From Parvibaculum sp035325945 (GTDB taxonomy: Bacteria > Pseudomonadota > Alphaproteobacteria > Parvibaculales > Parvibaculaceae): 64,000 bases of DNA. The stretch is from NCBI RefSeq assembly GCF_035325945.1, contig NZ_DAOKYX010000002.1, forward strand, positions 118,327 through 182,326, in the 5' to 3' direction. Every line of letters begins with the position of its first letter. The stretch's first letter is position 1. Shown one piece after another: positions 52,669-62,293 of the stretch. The translations under genes were made by a program, and so were the position numbers. The notes below the pieces were generated by a model that was given only the letters and a program-made list of their open reading frames with translations, had not been told where the DNA came from and did no database searches.

Positions 52669-54414
52669 ATGAATATTTTCAGGCATTTCGAGGAGCGGGT
52701 CGAGGCAGGGCTTCAGGGCCTCATTGCGGAGGGCGTGCTGCCGCAGGGGCTCGATCTCAGCCGCATCGCGGTCGAGCCGCCGCGCGATCCGAGCCATGGC
52801 GATCTTTCGACCAATGCCGCGATGGTGCTGGCAAAACCGGCGGGCATGCAGCCCCGTGTCCTCGCGGAGAAGCTCTCGGCGATTCTCGCTGGTGATGAAA
52901 GCGTGACCGGAGTTTCGATCGCCGGGCCCGGTTTCATCAATCTCAGGCTCAAGGACGATGTGTGGCGGGCCGCGATCCCGGTCGTCCTTCGCAGCGGCGC
53001 CGCCTATGGCGCGAGCGACGCGGGCAAGAGCCGCCCCGTCAACGTCGAATATGTCTCGGCGAACCCGACTGGCCCGATGCATGTCGGCCATGTGCGCGGC
53101 GCGGTCTTCGGCGATGCGCTGGCCAATCTGCTCGAAAAGATCGGGCACGCGGTTTGCCGCGAGTACTACATCAACGATGCGGGCGGTCAGATCGAGGTTC
53201 TCGCCCGCAGCGCCTATCTGCGCTACCGCGAGGCGCTGGGCGAGACGATCTCGATTCCGGAGGGGCTTTACCCCGGCGACTATCTGAAGCCGGTGGGGCA
53301 GGCACTGGCGGCGGAGCATGGAGCGACCCTCGCGGACATGGAGGAGGCCGAGTGGCTTCCCCTCGTGCGCGATGCGGCCATCGACGCGATGATGGAACTC
53401 ATCCGCGGCGATCTCGCGGTGCTCGGCATCAATCACGAGGTCTTCTTTTCCGAGCGCGAGCTGCACAAGTCGGGCGCTGTCGAGGCGACGCTGAAGCTGC
53501 TCGAGGAAAAGGGCCTCATCTATACCGGCGTTCTGGAACCTCCCAAGGGCGAGCTTCCCGACGATTGGGAGCCGCGCCCGCAGACGCTCTTCCGCTCGAC
53601 CGCCTTCGGCGACGATCAGGACCGGGCGCTTCGCAAATCCGATGGCTCCTGGACCTATTTCGCGCCGGACATCGCCTATCACTTCGACAAGTTCAAGCGC
53701 GGCTATGGAACGCTGATCGACGTCTGGGGCGCCGACCATGCAGGCTATATCAAGCGCGTGAAGGCCGCGGTCGCCGCGGTGACGGACGGGCAGGCTCAGA
53801 TCGACGTCAAGGTCTGCCAGCTCGTGCGGCTTTTCCGCAATGGTGAGCCGGTGCGCATGTCCAAGCGCGCAGGCGACTTCGTCACGCTGCGCGATGTGGT
53901 GGACGAGGTGGGCAAGGATGTCGTGCGCTTCATGATGCTGACGCGCAAGAACGACGCGCCGCTCGACTTCGATTTCGCCAAGGTGATGGAGCAGTCGCGC
54001 GACAACCCGGTCTTCTATGTGCAGTACGCGCATGCCCGCGTCCATTCGGTGCTGAGAAACGCGAAGGACGCAGGCATCGAGCATTCCGATGCTGCGCTCG
54101 CCGCGGCGGATCTCGCGCCGCTGACGGATGAGGCGGAGCTTGGGCTCGTGAAGCTCATGGGGGCCTTCCCCCGCCAGGTGGAGCAGGCGGCGCAGGCGCA
54201 TGAGCCCCATCGCATCGCCTTTTATCTCTACGATCTCGCGTCCGCCTTTCATGCCCTCTGGAACAAGGGCAAGGAGGACCCGTCATTGCGATTTATCGTC
54301 GCCGAGGACAGGAATGTTACCCTTGCACGGCTCGCCCTGATTCGTGCGGTGGCCAATGTCATTGCCGCGGGTCTCGGGATTCTGGGTGTGGAGCCGGCGG
54401 AGGAGATGCGCTGA
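52669..54414 (+). CDS. argS: Arginyl-tRNA synthetase
   Basis: The 581-residue class I synthetase has the HIGH variant PTGPMHVGHVRG (133-144), an N-terminal Add-1 domain (residues 1-100), and MSKRAGDFVTLRDVV in the KMSKS region, followed by the DALR anticodon-binding domain. It charges tRNA-Arg. Its stop overlaps the next start (TGATG), so argS and the SPOR gene are coupled. Confidence 0.97.
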   Translation: MNIFRHFEERVEAGLQGLIAEGVLPQGLDLSRIAVEPPRDPSHGDLSTNAAMVLAKPAGMQPRVLAEKLSAILAGDESVTGVSIAGPGFINLRLKDDVWRAAIPVVLRSGAAYGASDAGKSRPVNVEYVSANPTGPMHVGHVRGAVFGDALANLLEKIGHAVCREYYINDAGGQIEVLARSAYLRYREALGETISIPEGLYPGDYLKPVGQALAAEHGATLADMEEAEWLPLVRDAAIDAMMELIRGDLAVLGINHEVFFSERELHKSGAVEATLKLLEEKGLIYTGVLEPPKGELPDDWEPRPQTLFRSTAFGDDQDRALRKSDGSWTYFAPDIAYHFDKFKRGYGTLIDVWGADHAGYIKRVKAAVAAVTDGQAQIDVKVCQLVRLFRNGEPVRMSKRAGDFVTLRDVVDEVGKDVVRFMMLTRKNDAPLDFDFAKVMEQSRDNPVFYVQYAHARVHSVLRNAKDAGIEHSDAALAAADLAPLTDEAELGLVKLMGAFPRQVEQAAQAHEPHRIAFYLYDLASAFHALWNKGKEDPSLRFIVAEDRNVTLARLALIRAVANVIAAGLGILGVEPAEEMR

Positions 54415-55226
54415 TGTCGGATAGTGACCGCGGATACGGCTACGAGCCCGACGAGGAAGACGACTATTACACCTATGACGCGACGGATGACGACGATGAC
54501 GGGCGCAGGCGCCCGATCGTCATTCTCGCCATCATTGCGCTGCTGGTGGTCTTCGCCGGTGTGGTGTTTCTGGCTTACAAGCAGGGGCTGAAGCAGGGCG
54601 CGCAGGGCAATCCGCCCGTCATTCGCGCCGACGACAGCCCGATCAAGGTCGCGCCGGCCAATCCCGGCGGCATGAAGTTCCCGCATCAGGACAAGACTGT
54701 TTACGATCGGATTTCTGGCGCGGATGCGGGCGGCGCTTCGGATGCCGAACACCTGCTGCCAAGCGCGGAAGAGCCCATCGCCGTTCAGCCTAAGGTGGCG
54801 GAGGCTCCAGCCCCCGTTCCCGGCGCCGAGGCAGCGCCCACCCAAACGGAAGCCGTGCCGCCGGTCGCGGCCGCGCCTGCCGCTCCGGTCGCGCAGGCGC
54901 CGGCGGCTCCGGTTGCGGCACCTCCCGCCGCGCAAGCTCCGGCCGCACCCGTTCAGGCGGCGCCCGCCGCCACGGCAGCCGCTGGCAGCTATGTCGTGCA
55001 GCTTGCCGCCTTTCGCGACGAGCCGACGGCTCGGGCCGAATTCGAGAAGCTGAAGAAGAAGCATTCCGCGCTGGCCGGTCTTCAGGCCGATATTCAGCGG
55101 GCCGATCTCGGCGCCAAGGGCATCTATTACCGCCTGCGCGCGGGCTATATGGACAAGGCGAAGGCCGGCGAGCTTTGCGGAACGCTGAAGGCTCAGGGCC
55201 AGGCCTGCCTCGTCAAGCCGCGCTGA
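54414..55226 (+). CDS. SPOR-domain protein
   Basis: The 270-residue protein has an acidic Asp/Glu/Tyr-rich cytoplasmic N-terminus, one membrane helix (PIVILAIIALLVVFAGVVFLA) and a long Ala/Pro-rich periplasmic linker. A C-terminal SPOR domain (about 190-268, YVVQLAAFRDEPTARAEFEK) binds denuded septal peptidoglycan. Proteins of this layout localise to the division site. Position between argS and nagZ is conserved in alphaproteobacteria. Confidence 0.92.
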   Translation: MSDSDRGYGYEPDEEDDYYTYDATDDDDDGRRRPIVILAIIALLVVFAGVVFLAYKQGLKQGAQGNPPVIRADDSPIKVAPANPGGMKFPHQDKTVYDRISGADAGGASDAEHLLPSAEEPIAVQPKVAEAPAPVPGAEAAPTQTEAVPPVAAAPAAPVAQAPAAPVAAPPAAQAPAAPVQAAPAATAAAGSYVVQLAAFRDEPTARAEFEKLKKKHSALAGLQADIQRADLGAKGIYYRLRAGYMDKAKAGELCGTLKAQGQACLVKPR

Positions 55227-55236
55227 CGGTGGCCTG

Positions 55237-56250
55237 ATGGGACAGAGCGCCGTTATCTATGGCTGCGCGGGGCTCTCGCTCACCGGCGAGGAGCGGCGCT
55301 TCTTCCGCGAGACGCGGCCCTGGGGCTTCATCGTCTTCGCGCGCAACATCGAAGCGCCGGATCAGCTGCGCCGCCTCGTCGGAGAGTTGCGCGAAGCCGC
55401 GGGGCACGCCGCCCCTGTCCTGATCGATCAGGAAGGCGGGCGCGTCGCCCGCCTGCGCCCTCCGCATTGGCGGACCTATCCGCCGGGGCGGCATTATGGC
55501 GAGCTTTATGACCGCTCGCGCGAGGACGGGATCGAGGCGGCCCGGCTCGGCGCGCGGCTCATGGCGGCGGAACTCGACGCACTCGGCATCAATGTGGACT
55601 GCCTTCCCGTGCTCGACGTGCCTGTCGCTGGCGCGCATGACGTCATCGGCGACCGTGCCTATGGCGCGACGCCCGAACCCGTGATCGCGCTCGGCCGAGC
55701 CGCCGCCGAGGGGCTGCTCGCCGGGGGCGTCCTGCCCGTCATCAAGCATATTCCGGGACATGGGCGGGCGGGCGTGGACAGCCATCTGAGCCTTCCTGTC
55801 GTCGATACGGACGCGGCCGCGCTCTCGAGGACGGACTTCGCTCCCTTCAAGGCGTTGGCCGATCTGCCGCTCGCCATGACGGCGCATGTCGTCTATTCGG
55901 CGCTCGATCCCGACCGGCCCGCCACTACATCGGCGCAGGTGATCGGCGGCATCATTCGCGGCGACATCGGCTTCGACGGCTGCCTCATGTCGGACGATCT
56001 CTCCATGGAGGCGCTGGCGGGCTCCCTCGGCGAGAGGGCGAAGGCGAGCCTCGACGCAGGCTGCGACCTCGTTCTTCATTGCAACGGCCGGATGGACGAA
56101 ATGCGGGCCATTGCCGAGGAGGTCCCGGTGCTCGGCGGCGATGCCGCGCGGCGCGCCGACGCGGCGCTGGCGCGGCTCAAGGCGCCCGAAGCCTTCGACG
56201 AGGAAGCAGCGCTGGCGCGCTTCCGGGCCCTCATGGGGCCTCTCGTTTGA
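55237..56250 (+). CDS. nagZ: Beta-N-acetylhexosaminidase NagZ
   Basis: The 337-residue GH3 enzyme has LIDQEGGRVARLRPP, the catalytic loop KHIPGHGRAGVDSH (K170-H171, then D and H of the dyad) and the nucleophile Asp in LMSDDLSMEA. It removes N-acetylglucosamine from anhydro-muropeptides in the cytoplasm during wall recycling. It follows the SPOR gene by 10 bases. Confidence 0.95.
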   Translation: MGQSAVIYGCAGLSLTGEERRFFRETRPWGFIVFARNIEAPDQLRRLVGELREAAGHAAPVLIDQEGGRVARLRPPHWRTYPPGRHYGELYDRSREDGIEAARLGARLMAAELDALGINVDCLPVLDVPVAGAHDVIGDRAYGATPEPVIALGRAAAEGLLAGGVLPVIKHIPGHGRAGVDSHLSLPVVDTDAAALSRTDFAPFKALADLPLAMTAHVVYSALDPDRPATTSAQVIGGIIRGDIGFDGCLMSDDLSMEALAGSLGERAKASLDAGCDLVLHCNGRMDEMRAIAEEVPVLGGDAARRADAALARLKAPEAFDEEAALARFRALMGPLV

Positions 56251-56385
56251 GGCCCGTTCGTGGCTGGGGATAATTGCGAATGCAGGGTACCGTGCCGGCG
56301 GGGCGCGGGGTATAAGGGCCCATCCGCTCGCGTCATTATTTGCAGACTGACGCGGGGCCGTTTGAGATCAACGACATAGGCGGGC

Positions 56386-57327
56386 ATGAACGAGGCGCCC
56401 TCACACAATGAGGCGGAGGCCGGAGCACCGGCCGCGGGGCTTGTGGCGCATCCGGAAGGCGGATCGGCGGAAGGCGCGCCTGTGCCCGGCGAGAGCTTCG
56501 AGGAGGGCCGCCCGATCGCCGCGACCGAGGCAGAGGCCGAGCAGGAATCGCTGATCGTCGATCTCGACGGTTTCGAGGGTCCGCTCGACGTTCTGCTGAC
56601 CCTTGCGCGCAATCAGAAGGTCGATCTCACCCGGATCTCGATCCTCCAGCTTGCCGAGCAATATCTCGATTTCATCAATCGTGCCCATCGGATGGAGCTC
56701 GACCTTGCCGCCGACTATCTGGTCATGGCGTCATGGCTCGCCTATCTGAAGTCGCGGCTGCTGCTGCCCCCGCCGGATGAGGAAGAGGGGCCGAGCGGCG
56801 CGGAGATGGCGGCGCGTCTTGCCTTCCAGCTTCAACGGCTCGAGAGCATGCGGAATGCGTCTCAGGCGCTCTTCGCCCGCCAGAGGCTCGGCATCCATGT
56901 TTTCCAGCGAGGCGTGCCGGAGGGTATTCGCGTTGTAAAAACAAGCGAATATCAGGGTTCTCTCTTCGAACTTCTCAAGGCATATTCAGAGCAGCGGCTG
57001 AAAGGACGCGAAACACGGTGGGAGCCGAAGCGCCTGCCGATCCTTGCGATCGAGATCGCCCGCAAGCGGCTCGAAAACATGCTGGGCATGATGTTCGACT
57101 GGGGACGGATCGACGCGTTTCTACCCGCCGATTTCCTCACCGGCGAACTCAGGCGCTCGGCGCTCGCGAGTACGCTCAGTGCGGCGCTCGTGCTCGCCAA
57201 GGACGGGGCGATCGAGATCGCGCAGGCGGGCGCATATCAGCCCCTCTTCGTGCGCCGCAAGAGACCCGGCGAGGGATCGGCCGCCATGCCGGCAGATGAT
57301 ACTGACGACCAGCAGATAGAAGAATGA
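56386..57327 (+). CDS. scpA: Segregation and condensation protein ScpA
   Basis: The 313-residue kleisin has a roughly 45-residue variable N-terminus, then DGFEGPLDVLLTLARNQKVD (the SMC-binding N-domain), MASWLAYLKSRLLLP and the C-terminal winged helix. With ScpB and SMC it forms the condensin that compacts the chromosome. Its stop overlaps the scpB start (ATGA). Confidence 0.95.
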   Translation: MNEAPSHNEAEAGAPAAGLVAHPEGGSAEGAPVPGESFEEGRPIAATEAEAEQESLIVDLDGFEGPLDVLLTLARNQKVDLTRISILQLAEQYLDFINRAHRMELDLAADYLVMASWLAYLKSRLLLPPPDEEEGPSGAEMAARLAFQLQRLESMRNASQALFARQRLGIHVFQRGVPEGIRVVKTSEYQGSLFELLKAYSEQRLKGRETRWEPKRLPILAIEIARKRLENMLGMMFDWGRIDAFLPADFLTGELRRSALASTLSAALVLAKDGAIEIAQAGAYQPLFVRRKRPGEGSAAMPADDTDDQQIEE

Positions 57328-58340
57328 CCGAAGAAACGCAGCCAGAGGCGGAAGCCGAGCCGATTGAAGCCACCGAAGCGGGCGAAGCCGCCGAGCCGGC
57401 CCCTGACGATGCGCGCCCCGAGGCGGAGGGCGAGGACGCCTTGTCCGCGCCTGGCGACGGCGAGCCCGTTGCGAGCGAGGATGGGCCCGACGCAGACGGA
57501 GAGGAAGCCGCGCCGGAAGCCGAACCTCAAGTTGAAGTTGAGGATGAGCTTGAACTTGAGAGCGAGGATGAAGGCGATGATGATGCCGCCGAAGATGACT
57601 CCGAGGTGGCAGTTGAAGATGTGACGGCCGACGGAAGCGCCAATATCGTTCGCTTTCCCGCCAACGCGACCGATCATGCCGAACTTATGCGCATGGCGGA
57701 GGCCCTGCTTTTCGCCGCCGCCGAGCCGCTGGACATCGACAGTCTTGCGGCGCGCCTGCCTGCGGGCACGGATGTCGGCGCGGTCATCGAGGATCTTCAG
57801 AAATTTTATGAAAAACGTGGCGTAAACCTCGTTCGCATCGCGAATAAGTGGATTTTTCGTACGGCTGACGACCTTTCCTTCCTCATGGAGCGCGAGGCGA
57901 TCGAGCAGAAGAAGCTTTCGCGCGCGGCCATGGAGACGCTGGCGATCATCGCCTATCACCAGCCGGTCACACGCGCCGAGATCGAGGAAATTCGCGGCGT
58001 CTCCGTGTCCAAGGGCACGATCGACGTGCTGATGGAGACGGGCTGGGTGCGGCTGCGCGGCCGCAGGCGCACGCCGGGGCGGCCCGTCACCTATGGCACC
58101 ACGGAGGCCTTCCTTCTGCATTTCGGGCTCGAGAATATCGGCGACCTGCCGGGGCTCGACGATCTCAAGGCGGCGGGGCTGCTCGATGGCAGGCTGCCGC
58201 CCGGCTTCGAGGTGCCGACGCCGAGCGAGAGCGGCGGCGAGGGCGATGGCGAGTTCGACGACGAGGCGCCGGAGGAATATGGCGCGGCGCTCGACGATCA
58301 TCTCGCCCATATGGGCGAGGACGAGGCGCCCTCCGATTGA
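57324..58340 (+). CDS. scpB: Segregation and condensation protein ScpB, with acidic N-terminal extension
   Basis: The conserved ScpB core begins near residue 116 (ELMRMAEALLFAAAEPL) and includes KLSRAAMETLAIIAYHQPVT and VSKGTIDVLMETGW plus RPVTYGTTEAFLLHFG. In front of it lies an unusual extension of about 110 residues rich in Glu, Asp, Ala and Pro, and a further acidic tail follows the core, making the protein 338 residues against the usual 200-240. ScpB dimers bridge ScpA within the SMC complex. Confidence 0.93.
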   Translation: MTEETQPEAEAEPIEATEAGEAAEPAPDDARPEAEGEDALSAPGDGEPVASEDGPDADGEEAAPEAEPQVEVEDELELESEDEGDDDAAEDDSEVAVEDVTADGSANIVRFPANATDHAELMRMAEALLFAAAEPLDIDSLAARLPAGTDVGAVIEDLQKFYEKRGVNLVRIANKWIFRTADDLSFLMEREAIEQKKLSRAAMETLAIIAYHQPVTRAEIEEIRGVSVSKGTIDVLMETGWVRLRGRRRTPGRPVTYGTTEAFLLHFGLENIGDLPGLDDLKAAGLLDGRLPPGFEVPTPSESGGEGDGEFDDEAPEEYGAALDDHLAHMGEDEAPSD

Positions 58341-58556
58341 TCGGGCCGGCTGGCCTTTGGGGCATTCCGCGCCGCGCCTGTATCCCTCAACTTATTGTGA
58401 TTGTCGGAGGGGTGGGCGGCGGGATAAATGCGGGCGAGAGGTCGTAAACGCAGATCGGAGCGCCCATATTCGCCCCAGCGGTGATAAGTTGTGCTTCGGC
58501 CCGCAGTCGCGGCGCTCGAGTTCGGCCAGCGGGCCTGGCCCTATTGGGAGAATGAG

Positions 58557-58784
58557 ATGCTGAGCTGGACCCATATCCTTCTCGTCGTCGCCCTCATTGT
58601 GCTGCTCTTCGGAACGGGCAAGGTTTCGACCCTGATGGGCGATGTGGCGAAGGGCATCAACGCCTTCAAGAAGGGACTGAAGGAGGACGACGAGGCCCCG
58701 GCCAAGAGCGACCCGAAGGTCATCGAAGGCGTGGCCACACAGGACAGCGGCTCGGCCGCCAAGGACAAGACGGCGAACGGCTGA
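58557..58784 (+). CDS. tatA: Sec-independent translocase subunit TatA
   Basis: The 75-residue protein has a short N-terminal membrane helix (ILLVVALIVLLFGTGKV), the FG hinge and an amphipathic helix (GDVAKGINAFKKGLKEDD). TatA polymerises to form the pore for folded twin-arginine substrates. ATG 58557 follows GGGAGAATGAG; upstream codons are not family-like. Confidence 0.95.
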   Translation: MLSWTHILLVVALIVLLFGTGKVSTLMGDVAKGINAFKKGLKEDDEAPAKSDPKVIEGVATQDSGSAAKDKTANG

Positions 58785-58834
58785 AGCCTTAGGGGCGCGC
58801 GAAGGGCCCCGCCTGACGTAACCCGGGTACCGTC

Positions 58835-59275
58835 ATGTTCGATATCGGCTGGTCCGAACTGCTCCTCATCGCGGTGCTCGCAATCGTATTCGTGGGCCCC
58901 AAGGATCTGCCGCGCGTGATGCGCGTGGCGGGGCAGTATGTCGCCCGGATGCGCGCCATGGCCCGCGAGTTCCAGCAATCCTTCGAGGATCTCGCGCGGG
59001 AAAGCGAACTGGAGGAGCTGCGCAAGGAAGTGGCCGATCTGCGCAGCCAGACCCTGGCGCCGCTCGGCGAAATCCGCCAGTCGGTCGAGGTCGATCTCGA
59101 CCGGGGCGAGCCGTCCGCGCCGGCGGCGGCCGGAGAAGCGGCCACTGAGCCCGCGGGCGAGCCGCGGCTTTCAGAGAGGCTGCCCGATGACATCGCGCCG
59201 GGCATAGCCGACGCCATCCGCGAGGCGGAGGAGATCGAGGCCGGCGACAGCAAGACCGAGGCGGGACGCGGATGA
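58835..59275 (+). CDS. tatB: Sec-independent translocase subunit TatB
   Basis: The 146-residue protein begins MFDIGWSELLLIAVLAIVF with the TatB-typical GxxE, continues with GPKDLPRVMRVAGQY and a long amphipathic helix, and ends in a charged variable tail. TatB with TatC binds twin-arginine signal peptides. Its stop overlaps the tatC ATG by four bases. Confidence 0.95.
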   Translation: MFDIGWSELLLIAVLAIVFVGPKDLPRVMRVAGQYVARMRAMAREFQQSFEDLARESELEELRKEVADLRSQTLAPLGEIRQSVEVDLDRGEPSAPAAAGEAATEPAGEPRLSERLPDDIAPGIADAIREAEEIEAGDSKTEAGRG

Positions 59276-60087
59276 GCGACGACGACATCGAATCCTCGCG
59301 CGCGCCGCTGCTCGATCATCTGATCGAGCTTCGCTCGCGCCTCATCAAGTCGATCGTCGCCATCGTGATCGCCTTTGCCGCCTGCTTCACCTTCGCCAAG
59401 CAGATATTCAACATCCTGCTGCGTCCCTATGAGATCGCGGCGGGGACGGGCTCGGCCGCCAAGCTCATCTACACGGCGCCGCAGGAGTTTTTCATCACCC
59501 AGATGAAGCTCGCCATGTTCGGCGCCTTCTTCATCGCCTTTCCGATCATCGCGGCGCAGATCTACATGTTCGTCGCACCGGGCCTCTACAAGAACGAGCG
59601 CCGGGCGTTCCTGCCCTATCTGATCGCGACGCCGATCCTGTTCCTCATCGGTGCGGCGCTTGTCTATTTCGCCGTGATGCCAATGGCGCTTCATTTCTTC
59701 TTGGGCATGCAGCAGGCGGGCGGCGAGGGGCAGGCCACAATCGAGCTTCTGCCGCGCGTCAGCGAATATCTGAGTCTCATCATGGGGCTCATCTTCGCCT
59801 TCGGCATCTGCTTCCAGCTTCCGGTGATCCTGACGCTTCTTGCCCGTGTGGGGATTCTGTCGTCGCAGCAGCTTCGCAAGGGCCGGCGCTATGCGATCGT
59901 CATCGCGTTTTCGGTCGCGGCCGTGCTCACGCCGCCCGATCTTCTGAGCCAGATCAGCCTCGGCATTCCCATCGTCTTCCTCTACGAGCTGTCCATCTGG
60001 GCGGTCGTTCTCGTGGAGCGCGCAAGGCGGACAGCGGCGGAAGCCGGCGATGGCGCTGGCGGCGCGGAGGCGCCGGGCGGCATCTGA
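59272..60087 (+). CDS. tatC: Sec-independent translocase subunit TatC
   Basis: The 271-residue protein has six membrane helices and the N-terminal signature APLLDHLIELRSRLIKS, with the loop FVAPGLYKNERRAFLP that contacts signal peptides. It completes a tatABC operon. Confidence 0.96.
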   Translation: MSDDDIESSRAPLLDHLIELRSRLIKSIVAIVIAFAACFTFAKQIFNILLRPYEIAAGTGSAAKLIYTAPQEFFITQMKLAMFGAFFIAFPIIAAQIYMFVAPGLYKNERRAFLPYLIATPILFLIGAALVYFAVMPMALHFFLGMQQAGGEGQATIELLPRVSEYLSLIMGLIFAFGICFQLPVILTLLARVGILSSQQLRKGRRYAIVIAFSVAAVLTPPDLLSQISLGIPIVFLYELSIWAVVLVERARRTAAEAGDGAGGAEAPGGI

Positions 60088-60159
60088 GCCCTCGTCTGGA
60101 CGGTACGGGGCCTTCCGCGTATACAGGAGCCGCCGCAATCCCCAATCCGCCGGACTCCC

Positions 60160-61467
60160 ATGCACGACATCAAGATCATCCGCGACGACCCCGAAGCCTT
60201 CGATGCGGGACTCGCAAAGCGCGGAATCGAGCCGCAGGCGGCAAGGCTGATCGCCATCGACGAGCGCCGCCGCAAGATCATCGCGTCCTTGCAGGAGATG
60301 CAGGCGGCGCGTAACGATGCCTCCAAGCAGATCGGCGCCGCCAAGGCGAAGAAGGACGAGGCCCTTGCCCAGAAGCTCATGGACGAGGTCGCGCATCTGA
60401 AGGCGAAGATCCAGGCTGGCGAGGAAGACGAGCGCGCCGTCACCGCCGAGCTTGAAACCGAACTCGCTGCGATCCCGAACATTCCCTATGAGACGGTGCC
60501 GGTCGGCCCCGATGAAACGGCCAATGTGGAATATCGCCGGCATGGCAGCCCGCGGGCGATGAATTTCACGCCCAGGGAGCATTTCGATCTCGGCGAGGCG
60601 CTCGGACTCATGGATTTCGAGACGGCGGCGAAACTTTCGGGCGCGCGCTTCGTCGTGCTCAAGGGCTTGCTCGCGCGGCTCGAGCGGGCGATCGCCAATT
60701 TCATGCTCGATCTTCACACGCGCGAGTTCGGCTATACGGAAGTGAACCCGCCCTTGCTGGTCAAGGACCAGACCATGTTCGGCACGGCGCAACTGCCGAA
60801 ATTCGCCGACGATCAGTTCGCGGTCTATAAGGGGCAGAGCGTTTCCGAGCAGGACAAATACTGGCTCATTCCGACCGCCGAAGTCTCGCTCACCAATCTC
60901 GTGCGCGAGAGCATCCTTTCGGAAGAGGAGCTGCCGCTCCGCCTGACCGCCTGGACGCCGTGCTTCCGCGCCGAAGCGGGATCGGCGGGCCGTGATACGC
61001 GCGGCATGATCCGGATGCACCAGTTCTCCAAGGTCGAGCTTGTCTCGGTCACGACGCCCGAACAGGCGGATGAGGAGCACGAGCGGATGCTCGCCTGCGC
61101 CGAGGGCGTGCTGAAGGCGCTCGATCTTCACTATCGCGTCGTCACGCTCTCGACGGGCGACATGGGATTTTCGTCCCGCAAGACCTATGACATCGAGGTC
61201 TGGCTGCCGGGACAGGGCGCCTTCCGCGAAATCTCGTCATGCTCAGTCTGCGGCGATTTTCAGGCACGGCGCATGCAGGCCCGCTACAAGCCTGCGGGAA
61301 GCAAGACCACGCGCTTCGTCAACACGCTCAACGGCTCGGGGCTTGCGGTCGGCCGCACGCTCATCGCCATTCTCGAAAATTATCAGCAGGCGGATGGCTC
61401 CATCGCCGTTCCCGCCGCGCTCAAGCCCTATATGGGCGGGCAGGAAGTGATTGCTGCAAATGGCTAA
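60160..61467 (+). CDS. serS: Seryl-tRNA synthetase
   Basis: The 435-residue class II synthetase has an N-terminal tRNA-binding coiled coil (about 30-105), motif 2 (FRAEAGSAGRDTRGMIRMHQ) and motif 3 (NGSGLAVGRTLIAILENYQ). It charges tRNA-Ser and, in selenium users, tRNA-Sec. It lies 72 bases after tatC, in the conserved order before surE. Confidence 0.97.
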   Translation: MHDIKIIRDDPEAFDAGLAKRGIEPQAARLIAIDERRRKIIASLQEMQAARNDASKQIGAAKAKKDEALAQKLMDEVAHLKAKIQAGEEDERAVTAELETELAAIPNIPYETVPVGPDETANVEYRRHGSPRAMNFTPREHFDLGEALGLMDFETAAKLSGARFVVLKGLLARLERAIANFMLDLHTREFGYTEVNPPLLVKDQTMFGTAQLPKFADDQFAVYKGQSVSEQDKYWLIPTAEVSLTNLVRESILSEEELPLRLTAWTPCFRAEAGSAGRDTRGMIRMHQFSKVELVSVTTPEQADEEHERMLACAEGVLKALDLHYRVVTLSTGDMGFSSRKTYDIEVWLPGQGAFREISSCSVCGDFQARRMQARYKPAGSKTTRFVNTLNGSGLAVGRTLIAILENYQQADGSIAVPAALKPYMGGQEVIAANG

Positions 61468-61507
61468 GGTCAAGGCGGGTTCCAGAGCTTCGCGCGCGAA
61501 ACCGGGC

Positions 61508-62275
61508 ATGCGCATTCTCGTCACCAATGACGACGGCATCAACGCGCCCGGCCTTCAGGTGCTGACGCGGATCGCGCAGCAGCTTTCGAGCGATGTCTGG
61601 GTCGCCTCGCCGGAAGAGGAGCAGAGCGGCTCGGCCCATTCGCTCTCGCTTTCCAATCCCATTCGCGTCCGCCGTCTGAGCCCGCGCAAATTCGCGATCA
61701 AGGGGACACCCTCCGACAGCGTGCTGATGGCTGTGCGGCACATCATGAAGGACGGCGCGCCGGACCTCATTCTCTCCGGCGTCAATCGCGGCCAGAACGT
61801 TGCCGATGACGTGACCTATTCGGGCACCATCGCGGCGGCGATGGAAGGCACGCTGCTCGGCATTCCCTCGATCGCGCTCAGCCAGGCTTTCGGCTTCGGC
61901 GAGAATCGCGCCGTCAAATGGTCGACCGCCGAGCATCACGCGCCCGACATCATCCGCAAGCTCGTTGCCGCGGGATGGCCCAAGGACGTTCTCATCAACA
62001 TCAACTTTCCTGATGTGCTGCCGCAGGCCGTCAAGGGCATCCAGGTCACGGCGCAGGGCAAGCGCGACCAATCGCTCGTCCGTGTCGAGGAGCGTATCGA
62101 CGCGCGCGCCAATCCTTATTACTGGCTCGGATTTGAACGCATACTGAGCAATCCGTCCGAGGGGACGGACCTTCACGCCATTTATAACGGCATGATCTCG
62201 GTGAGCCCGCTCCACATGAACCTGACGCATGCGCGCACGCGCAGCGCGCTCGTTGCCGCGCTTGGAAATCTCTAG
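61508..62275 (+). CDS. surE: 5'-nucleotidase SurE
   Basis: The 255-residue protein starts MRILVTNDDGINAPGL, with the metal-binding DD (8-9), and contains SGSAHSLSL and ILSGVNRGQNVADD, all SurE motifs. It dephosphorylates 5'- and 3'-nucleoside monophosphates. An in-frame ATG at 61460, overlapping serS, would add 16 residues; the shorter start fits family length. Confidence 0.95.
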   Translation: MRILVTNDDGINAPGLQVLTRIAQQLSSDVWVASPEEEQSGSAHSLSLSNPIRVRRLSPRKFAIKGTPSDSVLMAVRHIMKDGAPDLILSGVNRGQNVADDVTYSGTIAAAMEGTLLGIPSIALSQAFGFGENRAVKWSTAEHHAPDIIRKLVAAGWPKDVLININFPDVLPQAVKGIQVTAQGKRDQSLVRVEERIDARANPYYWLGFERILSNPSEGTDLHAIYNGMISVSPLHMNLTHARTRSALVAALGNL

Positions 62276-62293
62276 GGGACAGATGGGTGGCGC

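Noticed and set aside
52576..54252. Long minus-strand frame opposite argS
   Set aside because: No domain, and argS motifs are intact on the other strand.
58789..61131. A 780-codon minus-strand frame opposite tatB, tatC and serS
   Set aside because: It runs across three well-supported genes with conserved operon structure, has low-complexity charged composition and no domain.
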